Shown here: in pieces, positions 1 through 11,328 of the stretch
Layout: each line of letters opens with the position of its first letter
Numbering within the stretch: position 1 is the stretch's first letter
Assembly: GCA_917880885.1 (NCBI GenBank)
Contig: OU862918.1
Coordinates: 1,364,001 to 1,428,000, forward strand
Direction of reading: 5' to 3'
Length of the DNA stretch: 64,000 nucleotides
From: Limnephilus marmoratus
Taxonomy: Eukaryota > Arthropoda > Insecta > Trichoptera > Limnephilidae
Program-made: the position numbers and the translations under genes
Notes under the pieces: generated by a model
What the model was told of the DNA's origin: nothing
Database searches by the model: none
Seen by the model: the letters and a program-made list of their open reading frames with translations, nothing else

Positions 1-1308
1 CAAACATAAACGCGAAGCACATGATTCGATTGTTAAACATGTGTGGATTGTCACGCGGTGACTTCGATTAATTTTTAAAAGGCTACCAGCGGTCTAAAAA
101 ACGTGCTGTTTTCAAAATGGCGGCCTTTGAAAAATGTGTAGACGCGGCTTTCAAGATAACGGCATTTAAAACGCGGGGGTTTTAACACAATTCAAAATCA
201 CTTATTTACCTATACATTTAAATGGGAAAAATGATTATTATATACATACATATTTTATAGTACATACATCACGAAAAACAGCGTGGAGTTATGAAAAAAA
301 AATCAAAGAAAGCGACAATTCATAATGAACCAAATCTAGCCCCGAGTTGGAAGCGACAGTGTAACATAACTACGGGCTCGAACCGCCTTGTTACGAACAG
401 GTACAAATTAATAATCACCATGATTAGGACACAACAACAATGGTTCAATTTAAATACTTACAGAAACCAAATTATAATACAAACCTCCGGCTAGCGTCCC
501 TCAGGGATATCGTGTTTTCAGTTCGTTTGGGATTTGATTCAAAACGACTGTCGCTTTATTGTTGGAATAATTATATATATAGGGTTTTAATAAATGAAAA
601 GATCTCTTGTCGCTTTTAAATAATTGGTGAATTTATTAATGACTCGACGCTTCTAGGAAAAGCTTTTAATCTCTTTGTGAACTCAAGGTTAATGATTTTA
701 AAATATAATAAGAGGGTTGAATGATAACACATAATTATATAAGTTTTACGTACGTTACACTGTCACGGGCAGCATCTGGGCAGAGGACCTGATCCGGGAA
801 CACCACTGAGTTGATTTAAATATCCAAATTTAACTATATTTTGAATTACGTGTCCCAAACAATTGTTGGAATCAAAAGGGCGGTCGGCAATATGCCAAGA
901 ACCGTCCCTCACCACAGTTAAACCCAGAAGAGCCGGCAAGTGGCGGGCTGCAGCCCCCTGGCTGCTTGCTTCCCCCCTCCCACGGCGAATTCTTGACCAA
1001 TCAAAAAGATCTAGCCGAAGTTGCCAGCTGTTGACAACTAGTATTTAGTACCTGACGACGGAAACATTCATATAGGGGTAGGAAGTTATAATTCAAGAAA
1101 GTACTTCATAACACAATAAGCAGCATTATTTCGTTCTCTTTCTGGTTAAAAGAAAAATACATATTATGTTTGCATGAGATGAAGAGAGGTATATTTAGTT
1201 TTTAAATGTAAGGTCGCTCTGGGGAGTTTTTGGTCTTATGAAAGTATAACGCGATTACGTGTTTTGGGATGTATTTATTCCTAAACAAGCAGACGGGTTA
1301 AAGAATTT
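1..1308. other. Unassigned A+T-rich DNA with a small GC-rich island
   Basis: No coding region or recognisable transposable element is visible. The only compositional break is a GC-rich stretch at about 878-1060. It opens with a hairpin-forming segment (879-911), whose outer arms GGGCGGT and ACCGTCCC pair around an inner GGCA/TGCC. The short ORFs here lack family resemblance and are probably random. The right edge is set by the start of readable BEL reverse transcriptase sequence. Confidence 0.5.
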
Positions 1309-3325
1309 GAACTGCAAACTGTTACGTACGGAACGGCTTCCGCACCGTTTCTCGCTATAAGTACTTTACTTCAACTCGCATCGGATACAGATGCCAAATT
1401 TTCGACAGCATCAAAAGTTTTATTAGAAAATATGAACGTTGACGATATTTTAACTGGAGCATCCACACTTGAAACAGCATGTAAATTGCAGCGAGACTTG
1501 GTGGAATTACTTAATATTGGCGGTTTTGAATTGAGCAAGTAGTCGAGTAATTGTCGTGAACTGCTTTCTGATATTCTAATCTCACACAAGGAAGCACCTA
1601 TAGAAATTGATTTAGATCATGCCAATAACATTAAAATTTGAGGTATTGTTTGGGATTCGCAAACTGATTTGTTTTCGTATCGAGTAAAAACAACACGAAT
1701 AACATTTTCTAAAAGGTCAATCTTATCAACAATTGCAAAGATTTTTGATCCCCTTGGATGGATTTCCCTCATCACGTTTTTGGCTAAATGTTTGTTACAA
1801 CAGTTGTGGAAGCTTGGATTGAACTGGGACGATCCAGTTCCTGTCGTGGTTCAATCTCATTGGACGGCAATAGTATCGTCATTGTCATCATTAGAAAATA
1901 TTCAAATTCCGCGATACACAGGGGAGAGTAGTGATAAAACATATCAGTTAGTGGAATTTGCAGATGCATCCGAAAAGGGTTATGCTTGTGTTGTGTACAA
2001 CACAACACGAGGAGTTGCATTCATCTCTGAAATTATGGGTTTTGAAAGTGCAACGTGTGCATTTTCATATTGATGCAGGCAAAAATTGCCATAACTCGTC
2101 TCATATTCAAAAGTTAATGCCTTTTTTAGACCCGGTTGGTCTGCTCAGAGTTGGTGGGCGGTTACACAATGCCCCTATCGCCTCTAATTTTCAATACCCT
2201 ATACTTTTGCCCAAGAAAAGTCACCTTACTAATTTTGATTATTGACTCGTTTCATAAGACTTATTTGCATGTGGGGCCTAGGACATTATTGTCAATTGTA
2301 CAATTAAAATATTGGATTGTTTCCGCTTAAAACGTCATTCGATCGCGTCTTAGTAAATGTATAACATGTTTCAAGACTCGTCCTGTTGGTGTACAGCCTA
2401 TGATGGGAGATTTGCCCCAAATTAGATTTCGTGAAGGTCATCCTTTCCTCAACGTAGGGGTGGATTTTGGTGGCCTGTTTTCAATTAAGGAAAATAGGCG
2501 TAGAGGAGCCAAAGTTTTGAAGGCTTATGTGTGCTTATTTATTTGTTTGAGTACCAAGGCACTACATTTAGAAGTTGTATCTGATTTATCCTCGGAAGCT
2601 TTCTTAGCAGCTTTGAATCACTTTTTAGCCAGACGGGGATTATGTTCTTGTATCAATAGTGATAACGGAACAAACTTTGTCGGCGCTAACAAAGACTTAT
2701 CAGCTCGTGATTACCTCACGTCTGCTGCCACCACGTGACAAATCAAATGGTATTTTCATCCCTCTTCTGCACCTCACTTTGGAGGCATATACGAAGCAGG
2801 AATAAAATCCTCAAAATATCACATTAAACGAGTAATAGGTGAACAAGTACTCACGTTTGAGGAATAAGCAACATTGTTTAGTCGAATAGAAGCCATCTTG
2901 AATTCTCTTCCATTATCTCAAATGTCTTCTGATCCATCTGAACTTGAAGCATTGACGCCTGGTCAATTTTTGATAGGGGCTCCTCTAACATCGGTTCCTG
3001 AACCTGATTGGTCTGAAGTACCTATGAATAGGTTATCGCGGTGGTAATTGTTGCAAAAAATAACTCAGGCATTTTGGAATCGATGGAGAAAAGAATATTT
3101 ACAGACCCTTAACAACGTGGAAAGTGGATAAATTCATCACCTAATCTTAATGTTGGAGATTTGGTGTTATTAAATGATGGAAAAATTCCATCTATGCATT
3201 GGCCATTGGGACGCATCGAGGAATGTCATCCGGGTCCTGATCAAATCGTACGGGTTGTGACAGTTAAAACTGCACAAGGAAAATTTCGTCGGCCAGTTGT
3301 CAAACTTTATCCATTACCACTATGA
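1309..3325 (+). pseudogene. BEL/Pao-type pol relic (RT, RNase H and integrase pieces)
   Basis: This is a degenerate pol of a BEL/Pao LTR retrotransposon. From 1309 it reads as the post-catalytic part of the RT (YGTASAPFLA, then NVDDILTG in place of the YVDD-type motif). An RNase H start follows (EFADASEKGY, about 1955-1985). After a deletion near 2050 come the zinc-binding region (GLLRVGGRLHN) and the integrase core (VGVDFGGLF, SDNGTNFVGA), and the tail ends with a pro-rich WPLGRI segment before the stop at about 3323. Stops or frameshifts lie near 1540, 2050-2330, 2867 and 3045. The order of domains and the motifs match the better preserved element at 57-63 kb, but the copy is much more decayed. 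No LTR could be delimited. Confidence 0.92.
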
Positions 3326-4439
3326 AACATTTTACTCGTAATTTGATTTTTAATTTCATATTATTTTTCTTACATTTTAGCTTTATTTTAGACTTACGTT
3401 TCAATTTTTTTTTAATTTCGTTAAAATTGTTCGTCGCACAAAGATTGAATAATTGTTTGTCGTTTTGTTAATTGGTTGTTATTAGATTCATTTTTTTGTT
3501 GTCAGTATTCGGAAATGTGTGATTTACCATCGGTCGTAGATAAGAGATTTCAATCTGTTATAAATTGGTATTTAGCAGAAGGACGTCAAGGAAAAACATC
3601 TGGTTTCAATGGAGGAATTCCTTTGTTTTATTCACAAGCACATTTGTTACAATAATTTGTCCCGACCCGACAAAACACTAAATTTGGTCACTTTGACCAC
3701 TTGCTAGACAATGCTAGCTGTTTATAGGAGATCCACGAATTAAGAGAGAGTTAAACTAGAAAAGCAGACTATTTATAATAATGTTTTCCAACACAATCAA
3801 AATAAACAACACTTTCGTGTCACCATAAAAACCAGAAATCTACTTTACCGACTAACATTTTAGTTTAGTCTTACGTCGCTAATCTGTAAAATGCAATATC
3901 AACTAACAATATGCTACAAAAAATATGCCGCTAGATGGCAGTAGTCTTCACTCTTTTTAACACAATCTCTTCTCGGGGGCGGGAATGTTTGGTTTTGAAA
4001 TGATAATGTGCACAGTTCCTACCAGGATGTCATTTATCCATCCTACCTTCACCCAACCAATGTCACCTTGCTGAAAAAAGGGCACAATAACATCCAGTAA
4101 CAACACAGTGAGATGAACTGACATTTTTGTAGCAACTAGTTGTGTTTTAATGTGTTCGCCTTCGAATTTGGTAAGTGCCTTAGTTTTCCTTCTCCTTGCA
4201 TTCCATGATTTACCACACAGATATTCATTCAACTTTACAGAAACATTTTTGTATTTGTTTCGTGATTTACAGTCCATTTTTCGCCAGTTGCATTTGAGGC
4301 TGTAAGCTGTTATTTCGAAACAGTCTCGGATGCAACAGTTTTTGTTTTGTGTATAATTGTACTTATTTTCAATACCTATCTACATTAAATTTGAATTCAT
4401 TGTTTCTGAAACGTGCTAATATGATGTTAAAATAGTAGT
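3326..4439. other. Unassigned spacer after the BEL relic
   Basis: A+T-rich sequence directly after the pol stop may include remains of the 3' non-coding region of the BEL element, but no LTR pair is visible. A 106-codon minus-strand ORF at 3957-4277 has no family resemblance that I recognise, and I do not call it a gene. Confidence 0.4.
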
Positions 4440-4543
4440 GAAAACAAGTTATTTATTAAAATAACTTTATTGAATTTTTTTCATATTTGTATTGTGGTTA
4501 GTTCATGTTTCCGTGCTAGGGAAATCCCTGTGCTTTCATGAAC
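4440..4543 (-). repeat. LINE-type 3' end with hairpin (minus strand)
   Basis: On the minus strand a 7-bp stem (GTTCATG/CATGAAC, 4501-4507 with 4537-4543) encloses the core ACAGG...CCTAG that recurs at five other LINE ends in this window. It is followed by an A+T-rich tail with AATAAA-like hexamers running towards 4440. No LINE coding sequence adjoins it, so it is either a very 5'-truncated insertion or the edge of a lost element. An RTE fragment is inserted immediately next to it. Confidence 0.6.
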
Positions 4544-4919
4544 TCTTCTTCTTCCTTGCGCTGTCCCAACTCATTGCCTAGGTAGGCTGTTGGGGTCGGC
4601 TCTTCTCGTTCTCAGGTTGTAATATCTTCTGTTCTGTGTATCGCCTTTATCCAGGCCGTTTCTCTGAAGAATTTTGGAACATTGAGTCATCCAGGAGTTC
4701 TTCGGTCTTTCTGGATGACTGTCGATGAAGCTCCATAAACATTGCCTGCCTCACTGTGTGGTCTGATGGTCTCCGTCTTATGTGTCCATACCATCTCAAC
4801 TGTCGTTCTTCCAGCTTACTATTTATGTCTGTGACACCCAGGCTACCACGAATGCGTGAACTTTTGATCTTATCTTTTAGTGATACTCCTGCCGACCATC
4901 TAGTCCCTGCCGACCATCT
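4544..4919 (-). pseudogene. 5'-truncated RTE-like LINE insertion
   Basis: The minus strand begins with broken C-terminal coding sequence of an RTE-type reverse transcriptase (an LRWYGHIRRR-type segment, about 4775-4800). It ends with a GAAGAAGA simple-repeat tail next to 4544, as in the RTE element at 50.9-53.8 kb. It is only about 376 bp long. A 20-bp target-site duplication with one mismatch flanks it (4524-4543 and 4920-4939), so both boundaries are firm. The target was the hairpin of the LINE 3' end at 4501-4543. Confidence 0.8.
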
Positions 4920-5040
4920 ATCCCTGTGCGTTCATGAACATTAACCCTTAACCGCTGTCGTGTCATTTTGTATCACTAATTCTAACGTACGGATGATGTT
5001 CGTCTGGTATAGACCTCTGGGATATTTATCAAGTGTAATT
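4920..5040. repeat. Second TSD copy and possible piggyBac-like left end
   Basis: Positions 4920-4939 repeat 4524-4543 and close the RTE insertion. Directly after, TTAACCCTTAACC at about 4941 resembles the start of a piggyBac-like MITE, but no matching right end was found, so this part is tentative. Confidence 0.4.
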
Positions 5041-6055
5041 GTTGTGCTTATTTATTTATTTATTTGAGACACAAACAGGATAATTATACAACATTTTTGT
5101 GGGTAGTATATAATAAATTAAAATACAAATATAAGTTTCCCTAGTTTAATGTGTCTGCATTTATCACATATTATGCATTTTCACAGAAGCAAACTCTTGA
5201 AAAACAATGCCAGTATTATTTATACATAACTTGAAAACTTAAATACAAAATTGAAATACATAATAATAACAAGTATACAATAGTTATAAAGTATTTACTG
5301 AAAAGTAATATAACAATTTTTTTTTTTTTTTAAGTGCACAAATTGTGGAGATATTTTTTGAAATATGTTATATTATTTGCAAGAATATCTATGGAACTGT
5401 GTATTTTAACAAGATCGTTGTATGACCGATACATTCGAGATATAGGATTAAAATATCCAGTATTATTCGTAAAAATTTCAGTCCAAAATATGTTAAGGGT
5501 TCTCGTAGATTTCTGGCGTATAACTTAATTTGGTTGACTGTACTGTCTACACGATTATTCACAATTTTATAGAGCATTAAGAGGTCATTTATGTTTCGTC
5601 TTTTAACTAGACCCTCTAATTTGAAATATGTAAGTCTTTGTTCGTACCCGTCTAGAATATGGTGGACACCTGATCGGTAAGACAAATTCCTGTAAATTTT
5701 CTTTGGACTGATTCAAGTCTAGATACCTGTGTTATATAATGTGGATTCCAGACTGTTGACCCGTACTCAAGAACACTTAGGATTAAGGAATTGAATAGAA
5801 TTATTAGGCTATTAGAATTCTTAAACAGTTTGGTTGATCTTACAATAAAACCTAGTAATTTATTTGATTTACTCACAATGTATTCAATGTGTTGATTGAA
5901 TGTCAGTTTGTTGTCAAATATAATTCCTAAATCTTTTATTAATTCAACTGTTTCGAGATTGTGACCACATATGCTATATGAATATAGAATTTTGTAGGTG
6001 TTCTTGGTGAAGTTTATAACTTTGCACTTAGCAATATTCAGTTCCAATATACTTA
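5041..6055 (-). pseudogene. Jockey/CR1-like LINE, 3' part
   Basis: On the minus strand two overlapping reading frames (6047-5652 and 5685-5389) give the C-terminal third of a non-LTR reverse transcriptase. Recognisable blocks are NIAKCKVINF, KDLGIIFDNKLTF, a LEYGSTVWNPHY block and LYKIVNNRVDS. A frameshift near 5680 separates the frames. The catalytic FADD region is absent, so this is a 5'-truncated dead copy. The 3' untranslated part runs to a simple repeat of TTTA units at about 5047-5064 (AAAT on the element strand), which is the expected LINE tail. The covarying hairpin seen at other LINE ends is missing, so this is a different LINE family. Confidence 0.85.
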
Positions 6056-6132
6056 AATATTGTTCTCAATATACTAAAATATTTCTAATATAATGGCAAA
6101 AATATAAATAAACTACTTATCATAATCGTAGG

Positions 6133-6305
6133 AAAATATTTATTTATATTTATCAACTAATTTAGGTGTTAAAAAAAAAAAAACTAAAAACAAAATATGT
6201 ATTGTAGATGAACGTACATCTATATTTATTTATATTTATCACCTAATTTAGGTGTTAAATTAAAAAAAACTAAAAACAAATATGTATTGTAGATGAACGT
6301 ACGTT
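6133..6305. repeat. Two-copy tandem repeat, ~85 bp unit
   Basis: Two adjacent copies share the blocks TTTATTTATATTTATC, CTAATTTAGGTGTTA and GTATTGTAGATGAACGTAC. They differ by a few substitutions and A-run length. No known family was recognised. Confidence 0.7.
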
Positions 6306-6388
6306 ACATAATTAGAGTAGTTTTTGTTAATTAATGAATATTTTTTTAATTCTCAATTAATATTGATAATAGATTTAATTGAATTAAC

Positions 6389-6522
6389 TTTTTTTAAAAG
6401 AGAATCAAACATTCCCGGGTTACAAATACCACAATAAGTGAAAAGGGAGGACTTAGCCAGCCAAGGTATTGAACTCACCACGCCTGGGTAGGAAGCAGAC
6501 GCGGTGCCGACTGTTGCCGACC
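6389..6522 (-). mobile_element. tRNA-derived SINE, family A copy 1
   Basis: Read on the minus strand, a degenerate tRNA-like head with a B-box-like GAGTTCAATACC leads into the body block GTAACCCGGGAATGTTTGA and a short A tail (T run at 6389-6395). The body block and tail match the copy at 8351-8545, which defines the family. The head does not fold as a working tRNA. Confidence 0.65.
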
Positions 6523-7732
6523 GTTCGATAGGTAATTCCCCTTTTCTGCAAATCTCTAATCCAGGCACTTTTAATAGCAGTAATTGCAGGTTGATTTACA
6601 ATACAACATCTTCATCGTCTGATTCGCACAGCCAAGATTCTATTATTTCATCTGCTTTTCCACTTTTAATTTGAATTTGTTGTATTTTACGAGACAAAGA
6701 TGGTCTATTGGAGGTTATCCACTACTTACTCGCCCTGGTATAAGTAACAGATGATTACTCCTTCAAGGCTCTCGCAAGGACTCTAATTTTTTTGAAAGAA
6801 CGAAGCTACATTTAGTTGAGAACAAATTTAGACCTCCAATGTTAGTAAGCAATGTCTCCAATGTTAGTAAGCAAGATGCAAGTGCTTACCGGGAAATACA
6901 GATACAATATGTGTTAGTATGAAAAAATATAGACAAGACAATGGGACAGGTTGGTGAAAGTCCACGAGGTGGCAAGCGCTGGGTGATTGTATACAGCGTA
7001 TCCTACAAGCACCTCTTTGGGAGGAAGACACAGTAGATAAGTAATAAGGGCATGGAAAACGGTTGGGAGTCCTCTCCAATCGATTGGCAGTCCCAGCAAG
7101 AATGCGCATGACGTTCGGTCAAGCCGTGAACCACACTCAGCTTCCGCACCCCTTAGCCGTTTCCTCGGTGGAAAAAGGTCCATATGAAGTATTAAATTGC
7201 TTACGATTCATTTCGAAAAAAGTTACGCTAACTTCGATCAAACGACCCGCAGCGTCCGAGTCACTGGTGCTAGGAAACTACCAACATGGAAGATGACCAA
7301 TTTCCGGGCAAGGCAAAGTTTTGAACAAAAACGGGGACGTGTCACATTCGTGTAACAGTGGTTAAGGCGTAAAAAAGTACAAAATATTATTTTCGTATTT
7401 AGCCCGAAGTACCGAAACAAAAAATAATAATGTGTCTTTTATTTCCACCAAAGAAAGACTTTGTTGAAGGTCTTTTAGGAACTTCAACCATCTATTTTAG
7501 TATTTTTATATACAGTTTGACAGTTTATTAAACGAGCGTGAACCTTTCCGCAGTCCGGGCTTGTGTAGGCGATTAGGCGTACCAAAAACAATGATTGTTT
7601 TATTTCATAAAGCCCTAAACTAACCAAAAAAAAAGTATTTTTACAATAATTTTAACCCAAATGAAAAACATTTTTTTTTTACTTAGGCGAAGTACATATG
7701 TTACAGTTAAATATGATTGCCTCGGACATGAA
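6523..7732. other. Unassigned spacer
   Basis: No family-level coding sequence is visible. A 22-bp block containing CCAATGTTAGTAAGCAA is repeated in tandem at about 6835-6878. The overlapping ORFs on both strands at 6864-7420 have no recognisable motif and look accidental. Confidence 0.4.
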
Positions 7733-7805
7733 CACATTAGCTCAGTTGGTAGAGTTGCTCCCCGGCAAGGTGAATGTCCTGAGTTCGAATCCCAGACGTG
7801 ACAAT
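7733..7805 (+). mobile_element. tRNA-derived SINE head, family B
   Basis: The A-box TAGCTCAGTTGGTAGAG and B-box GAGTTCGAATCCC are spaced as in a tRNA. However, the anticodon arm has only four pairs around a six-base loop and there is no clean acceptor stem. I read it as the polymerase III promoter head of a SINE rather than a tRNA gene. Family relatives elsewhere in the window were not seen. Confidence 0.6.
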
Positions 7806-8350
7806 ATCGTTTTCTGATTTTTCTGTTTTCAGATTTTCGATTGGTTTCGCTAATATTGTCTTCATTTAAGTAGTTATTACATTTAGGAAAATATTACAAT
7901 TAAAAAATAAACTGAAAACCTTAACTAAAAAAAAAAATTTGCAAAAATAAACATATAAATAATTTAAAAAAATAATTATTCTCTTACTCTTTATATAAAA
8001 TAAATATAAAAAAAACTGCAAAATGAAAACAACAATAAAACAAAAAAAATCTAAATAACTAAACAAATAATACCTCCTCCAATACACACAAGCATTTGCT
8101 TATTATGGGAGAACATTAAAAAATGTTATTATTAATTAAAAAAAATAATTAACAACAATAAAATTTTTTTAAAAATAGTAAATAGACAAACTATTGTACC
8201 CCAGTCAGACTCGAAAATAATTCTCCTCTAACCGGAAATGAAATTAGTTAATTAAGATTGTTATGTATAATTTTATTATATAAAAAAAATGAAATTACAA
8301 TTTCACGTTTTACTAATTAAATTTAAACCAAAAAATATAGATAGTGTTTG
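7806..8350. other. Very A+T-rich spacer
   Basis: The stretch is dominated by A and T runs with no gene or repeat family visible. The minus-strand ORF at 7866-8087 is a low-complexity artefact rich in F, Y and I. Confidence 0.5.
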
Positions 8351-8545
8351 ACTGGTCAGTGGTTGAGTGGGCATAGCGCTTGGGTCCCACCCGAGCGTCA
8401 CGTGTTCGATTCCTCGGCTGCCTAAATCCTTCATCACTACACAAGCAACATTTTCGGCTTTCTGTGGTGGTAGTAGGAGATTTTCAAATATTGTTGGGTT
8501 ATTCGTAACCCGGGAATGTTTGTCTTACTTTAAAAAAAAAAAAAA
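8351..8545 (+). mobile_element. tRNA-derived SINE, family A copy 2
   Basis: The head contains an A-box-like TGGTTGAGTGGGCATAG and a B-box GTGTTCGATTCC. The body carries GTAACCCGGGAATGTTTGT, shared with the copy at 6389-6522, and the element ends in a 14-base A run (8532-8545). No target-site duplication is evident. Confidence 0.75.
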
Positions 8546-9159
8546 TAATTTCTATATGACGATTTATAAATTCTATGCATATAAATATGTAATAATACTT
8601 ATATGATCATAATCGACATTTGTTGACCTTTGTGGATGTATCATTTTTAAGATATAATATTTTTCACTTGAGTTCCTTATGTAGTAAAAGCTGTAAATAT
8701 ATCAAACCGGTAAGTACATACATTCAGATCCATTATCAAAAATATAATCTGCCATATATACTAAGTAATCCATCCACACAAACATCATAAGAGTAGTCAA
8801 GCATTGCCGTCGTAAAAGCTTCCATTTTTTGACAAGTTCCCATTTTCCTTAGAAACATATATGTCGGTATATTAATTTATTCTTGTGGTTGTAAACGTTT
8901 TGGAGGGCAAATGGATTCCAAGAATATGTTTGACATGTCATTGTAGTAAACTTCAAACGAAGTTTAATATCCTGTATGTACTTTGGAGAAAGGTTTTTTT
9001 TAAGTTGTCAGACTAATTTGTTCGCTTTTCGGAACGCATCAAATAGGTCTCGTAGAAACCGTTGTGGCTTACAAAAAAACACTACACTTTATATTCAAAT
9101 CATAAAGTTAACCACAAAAATTTCAAACGTAGTGTTACGATGCACAAATAAGCCCCTAC
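8546..9159. other. Unassigned A+T-rich spacer
   Basis: No coding sequence, tRNA-like head or terminal repeat was found here. Confidence 0.4.
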
Positions 9160-9987
9160 TAATTATTCACCCACGCCACTGCACAGACTACAGTTTCGCT
9201 CTTTCGCCGCAAGCGCGCCGCGCGCGCTAGTGGAGCCAAATGCGAGCAACGGTCGGCGAAGCCGCTGACTCTCGACTTCCTAGGCAGAGCGCTCCGCGAA
9301 CAGTCGATTGTTTTGTTAAGGAGAAATTCTCTCCGCAGGGCACCCTTGTGGCCCGAGTCATCCGCGACGCAATATGGCATCGGGAATTTAATACGCAAAT
9401 GCGTGTTCTAGATGCTACGGCAGACAAGGCCGAGGCGTAATTTAAAGTACAGTGACAATGTTTACGTGTGTGGGACGTTTCACCTGGAGACTCCTGTTGG
9501 AACGAGATCCCCTCTGCTGCGGACGAGGATTGGACCTGCCGCCTCCATCGCAGTAAGCCCCCTTAAATTAATGTGTTCTATTTGCCCTCGCGATTTTACT
9601 TGAGCAATGACGACCCCAGAGAGGACAGGTTGAGAGACTTACCGTGTAGGGACATTCTAGCCAGGAACTGCCTTTTAACCTTGTATTTCTGTGTTTTCTC
9701 ACAATACATTTTGTTTGTTTTACCTAAATACCGTTCTTTTATTGAGGAGATTGTTCGAGGGTGATCACGGCCAGTATTTCCCCCCCATGTAAAACATTCC
9801 AAACAGCCTACCGGCGACCACACCACCCTGATGACGAGGGTCTCCCCTGCTTGCCGTTGGTTTGAGCTAGCCGCCTGCAAGGTAGGTCGGAGCCCGCCCT
9901 GTGGTGCCGCCCTCCTGGTGGCACCCGGGCCCAGCGAGGTTCTGGTTCCTATACGGGGCGTAGTCCCCGAGCGCAACTCTGACACCA
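9160..9987 (-). mobile_element. GC-rich LTR-retroelement leader/LTR-like block 1
   Basis: This GC-rich block contrasts with its A+T-rich surroundings. On the minus strand it starts with TGGTGTCAG (9987-9979), which is like a primer-binding site and is immediately preceded by an LTR-like CA end (the plus strand continues TGTAGCC at 9988). The same sequence lies at the edge of the block at 41.4-42.2 kb, and a variant lies in the one at 48.8-49.3 kb. A 130-codon minus ORF begins there but matches no gag family I know. It could be a leader plus gag start, or part of a solo LTR. The orientation is not certain. Confidence 0.35.
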
Positions 9988-10402
9988 TGTAGCCGCTGCC
10001 AGGTTGTTAGCAGTAGGTACACCTACATATATGAAATCAAATTTTCCGACCGTAATTTGATAAAAAAAATTGTGAAAGTTTGGGAATTTTTTATTAATTA
10101 TTTTTACATGAAACGACAAAAAACGAGTTAATAATACATTAGCCTTATAAAATATGTGAGTGTTTCAATTTTTCTTCGTTGCCAGTTGTCAATAATTTTA
10201 GTTGGAAAAAACGTAAGGTGAGGCATTTTACCATTTGTTTGGATTTTATTATAAAGCGAAAACATTTTAAACTTCCCACAAATGGGCCCGAGGCCTGAAG
10301 GGTTAAAGAATTACGTTTAATTCTATTTTCATGGAGACTTGGTAAGCCTTTTTGACGGCTAAATACTTGAAATAGTGAGTGAGAAACGATTATTATTTAG
10401 TA
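9988..10402. other. Unassigned; possible LTR remnant and TTAA-type end
   Basis: The first bases could be the outer part of an LTR belonging to the preceding block. At about 10293-10303 the motif GAAGGGTTAA looks like the right end of a piggyBac-type MITE, but no partner end was found. Confidence 0.3.
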
Positions 10403-11328
10403 CTAGCTTTTTCCCGCCGCTTCGCTCGCATGATATCAGGTGGATTCCTACTCCGCCTCCTCTACCTATCCTCCCCCCACTCCACTCTCCCCACACCTCC
10501 CCCGCCCTAACCCCTCCCCCCACAACTTCCCCCACCCTCCACCACCCCCCCCCACCCCCTCCCCCTTCCTTCCCTCGCCACTCTCCCAACCCTAACCCCC
10601 TCCACTCCATCCTCCTCCCCCTCCCTCACCGCCCTCCCCACCCACCTCTCCCACCTTCCCTGTTTCACCTCTCTCATTCTACACATTCATTGCCGGTACA
10701 TTCAGTTTTCAAACCGCGTGCCACCTATTACATTTTTTATACAAATTTCACAATGCCAGAGCTCAACGGTAATTTTAAGTAAAATAACGAACAAAAATAA
10801 GATTATCCAATTTGGTGCAGTCGTTCGGAAGTTATGTTCATACACACATTTCGGCGATTCATTTTAAGAGATAGATCATTTATCATACGTTTTCTGTTCC
10901 TAACAAAATCGAGATATTGCAAATGTCAGAAGAAAAGCACACAAATTGTTGCCTCGAAAACGATGTATTTTTTTTTAAATTAGGCAATTCACCTAAAAAG
11001 AGTGCTCTGTTGGCGTCGCAGTTAAAAAAATTGCGACGCCAACAGAGCACTCTTTTTAGGTGAATTGCCTAATTTAAAAAAAAAATACATCGTTTTCGAG
11101 GCAACAATTTGTGTGCTTTTCTTCTGACATTTGCAATATCTCGATTTTGTTAGGAACAGAAAACGTATGATAAATAATTTCGTAACGCCAGAGCTTACCA
11201 ATATATATAGCCTACAGTACTCGCAAATAATGTAGCTTTCTATTAGTAAAAGAATTTTTAAAGTTCCTTCCGTAGTTTTGTGTGAAAGAGTAACAAACAT
11301 ACATCCATATAAACTTTCACATTTATAA
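10403..11328 (-). mobile_element. Helitron-like element with pyrimidine tract
   Basis: Read on the minus strand, the 3' end is CTAG (10403-10406) followed by T, preceded by a GCGAAGC-containing GC-rich segment homologous to the other Helitron ends in this window. The body includes a long C-rich/pyrimidine tract (10440-10680 on the plus strand) and a CCAGAGCT block shared with copies at 28.2 and 33.5 kb. The presumed 5' end (TATAAATGTGAAAG, near 11325) directly abuts the 3' end of a second Helitron. A 298-bp palindrome lies inside. There is no coding capacity: the proline-rich ORF through the C tract is low-complexity noise. Confidence 0.55.
10878..11175. repeat. Near-perfect palindrome, ~143-bp arms
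   Basis: The left arm (10878-11020) and right arm (11032-11175) are complementary along their whole length apart from about one A/T-run indel. They are separated by an 11-bp loop (11021-11031). The centre is GGCGTCGCA / TGCGACGCC. It is either a recent inverted duplication inside the Helitron-like element or a chimeric-read assembly artefact. Confidence 0.9.

Noticed and set aside
3957..4277. 106-codon minus-strand ORF as host gene
   Set aside because: No recognisable domain and no flanking gene structure; its length is within chance expectation for this window.
7733..8545. tRNA genes at 7733-7805 and 8351-8420
   Set aside because: A- and B-boxes are good, but the anticodon and acceptor stems do not fold correctly, and the 8351 copy continues into a SINE body with an A tail shared with another copy.
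9800..9860. Second hammerhead motif (CTGATGA near 9828)
   Set aside because: No GAAA block or pairing stems follow; chance match.
10500..10640. Interstitial telomere-like CCCTAACCC
   Set aside because: Only isolated matches inside a random pyrimidine tract, with no TTAGG or TTAGGG array.
10375..10782. Proline-rich 135-codon protein
   Set aside because: It is a translation of a C-rich low-complexity tract inside a repeat; the reverse strand gives an equally long glycine-rich frame.
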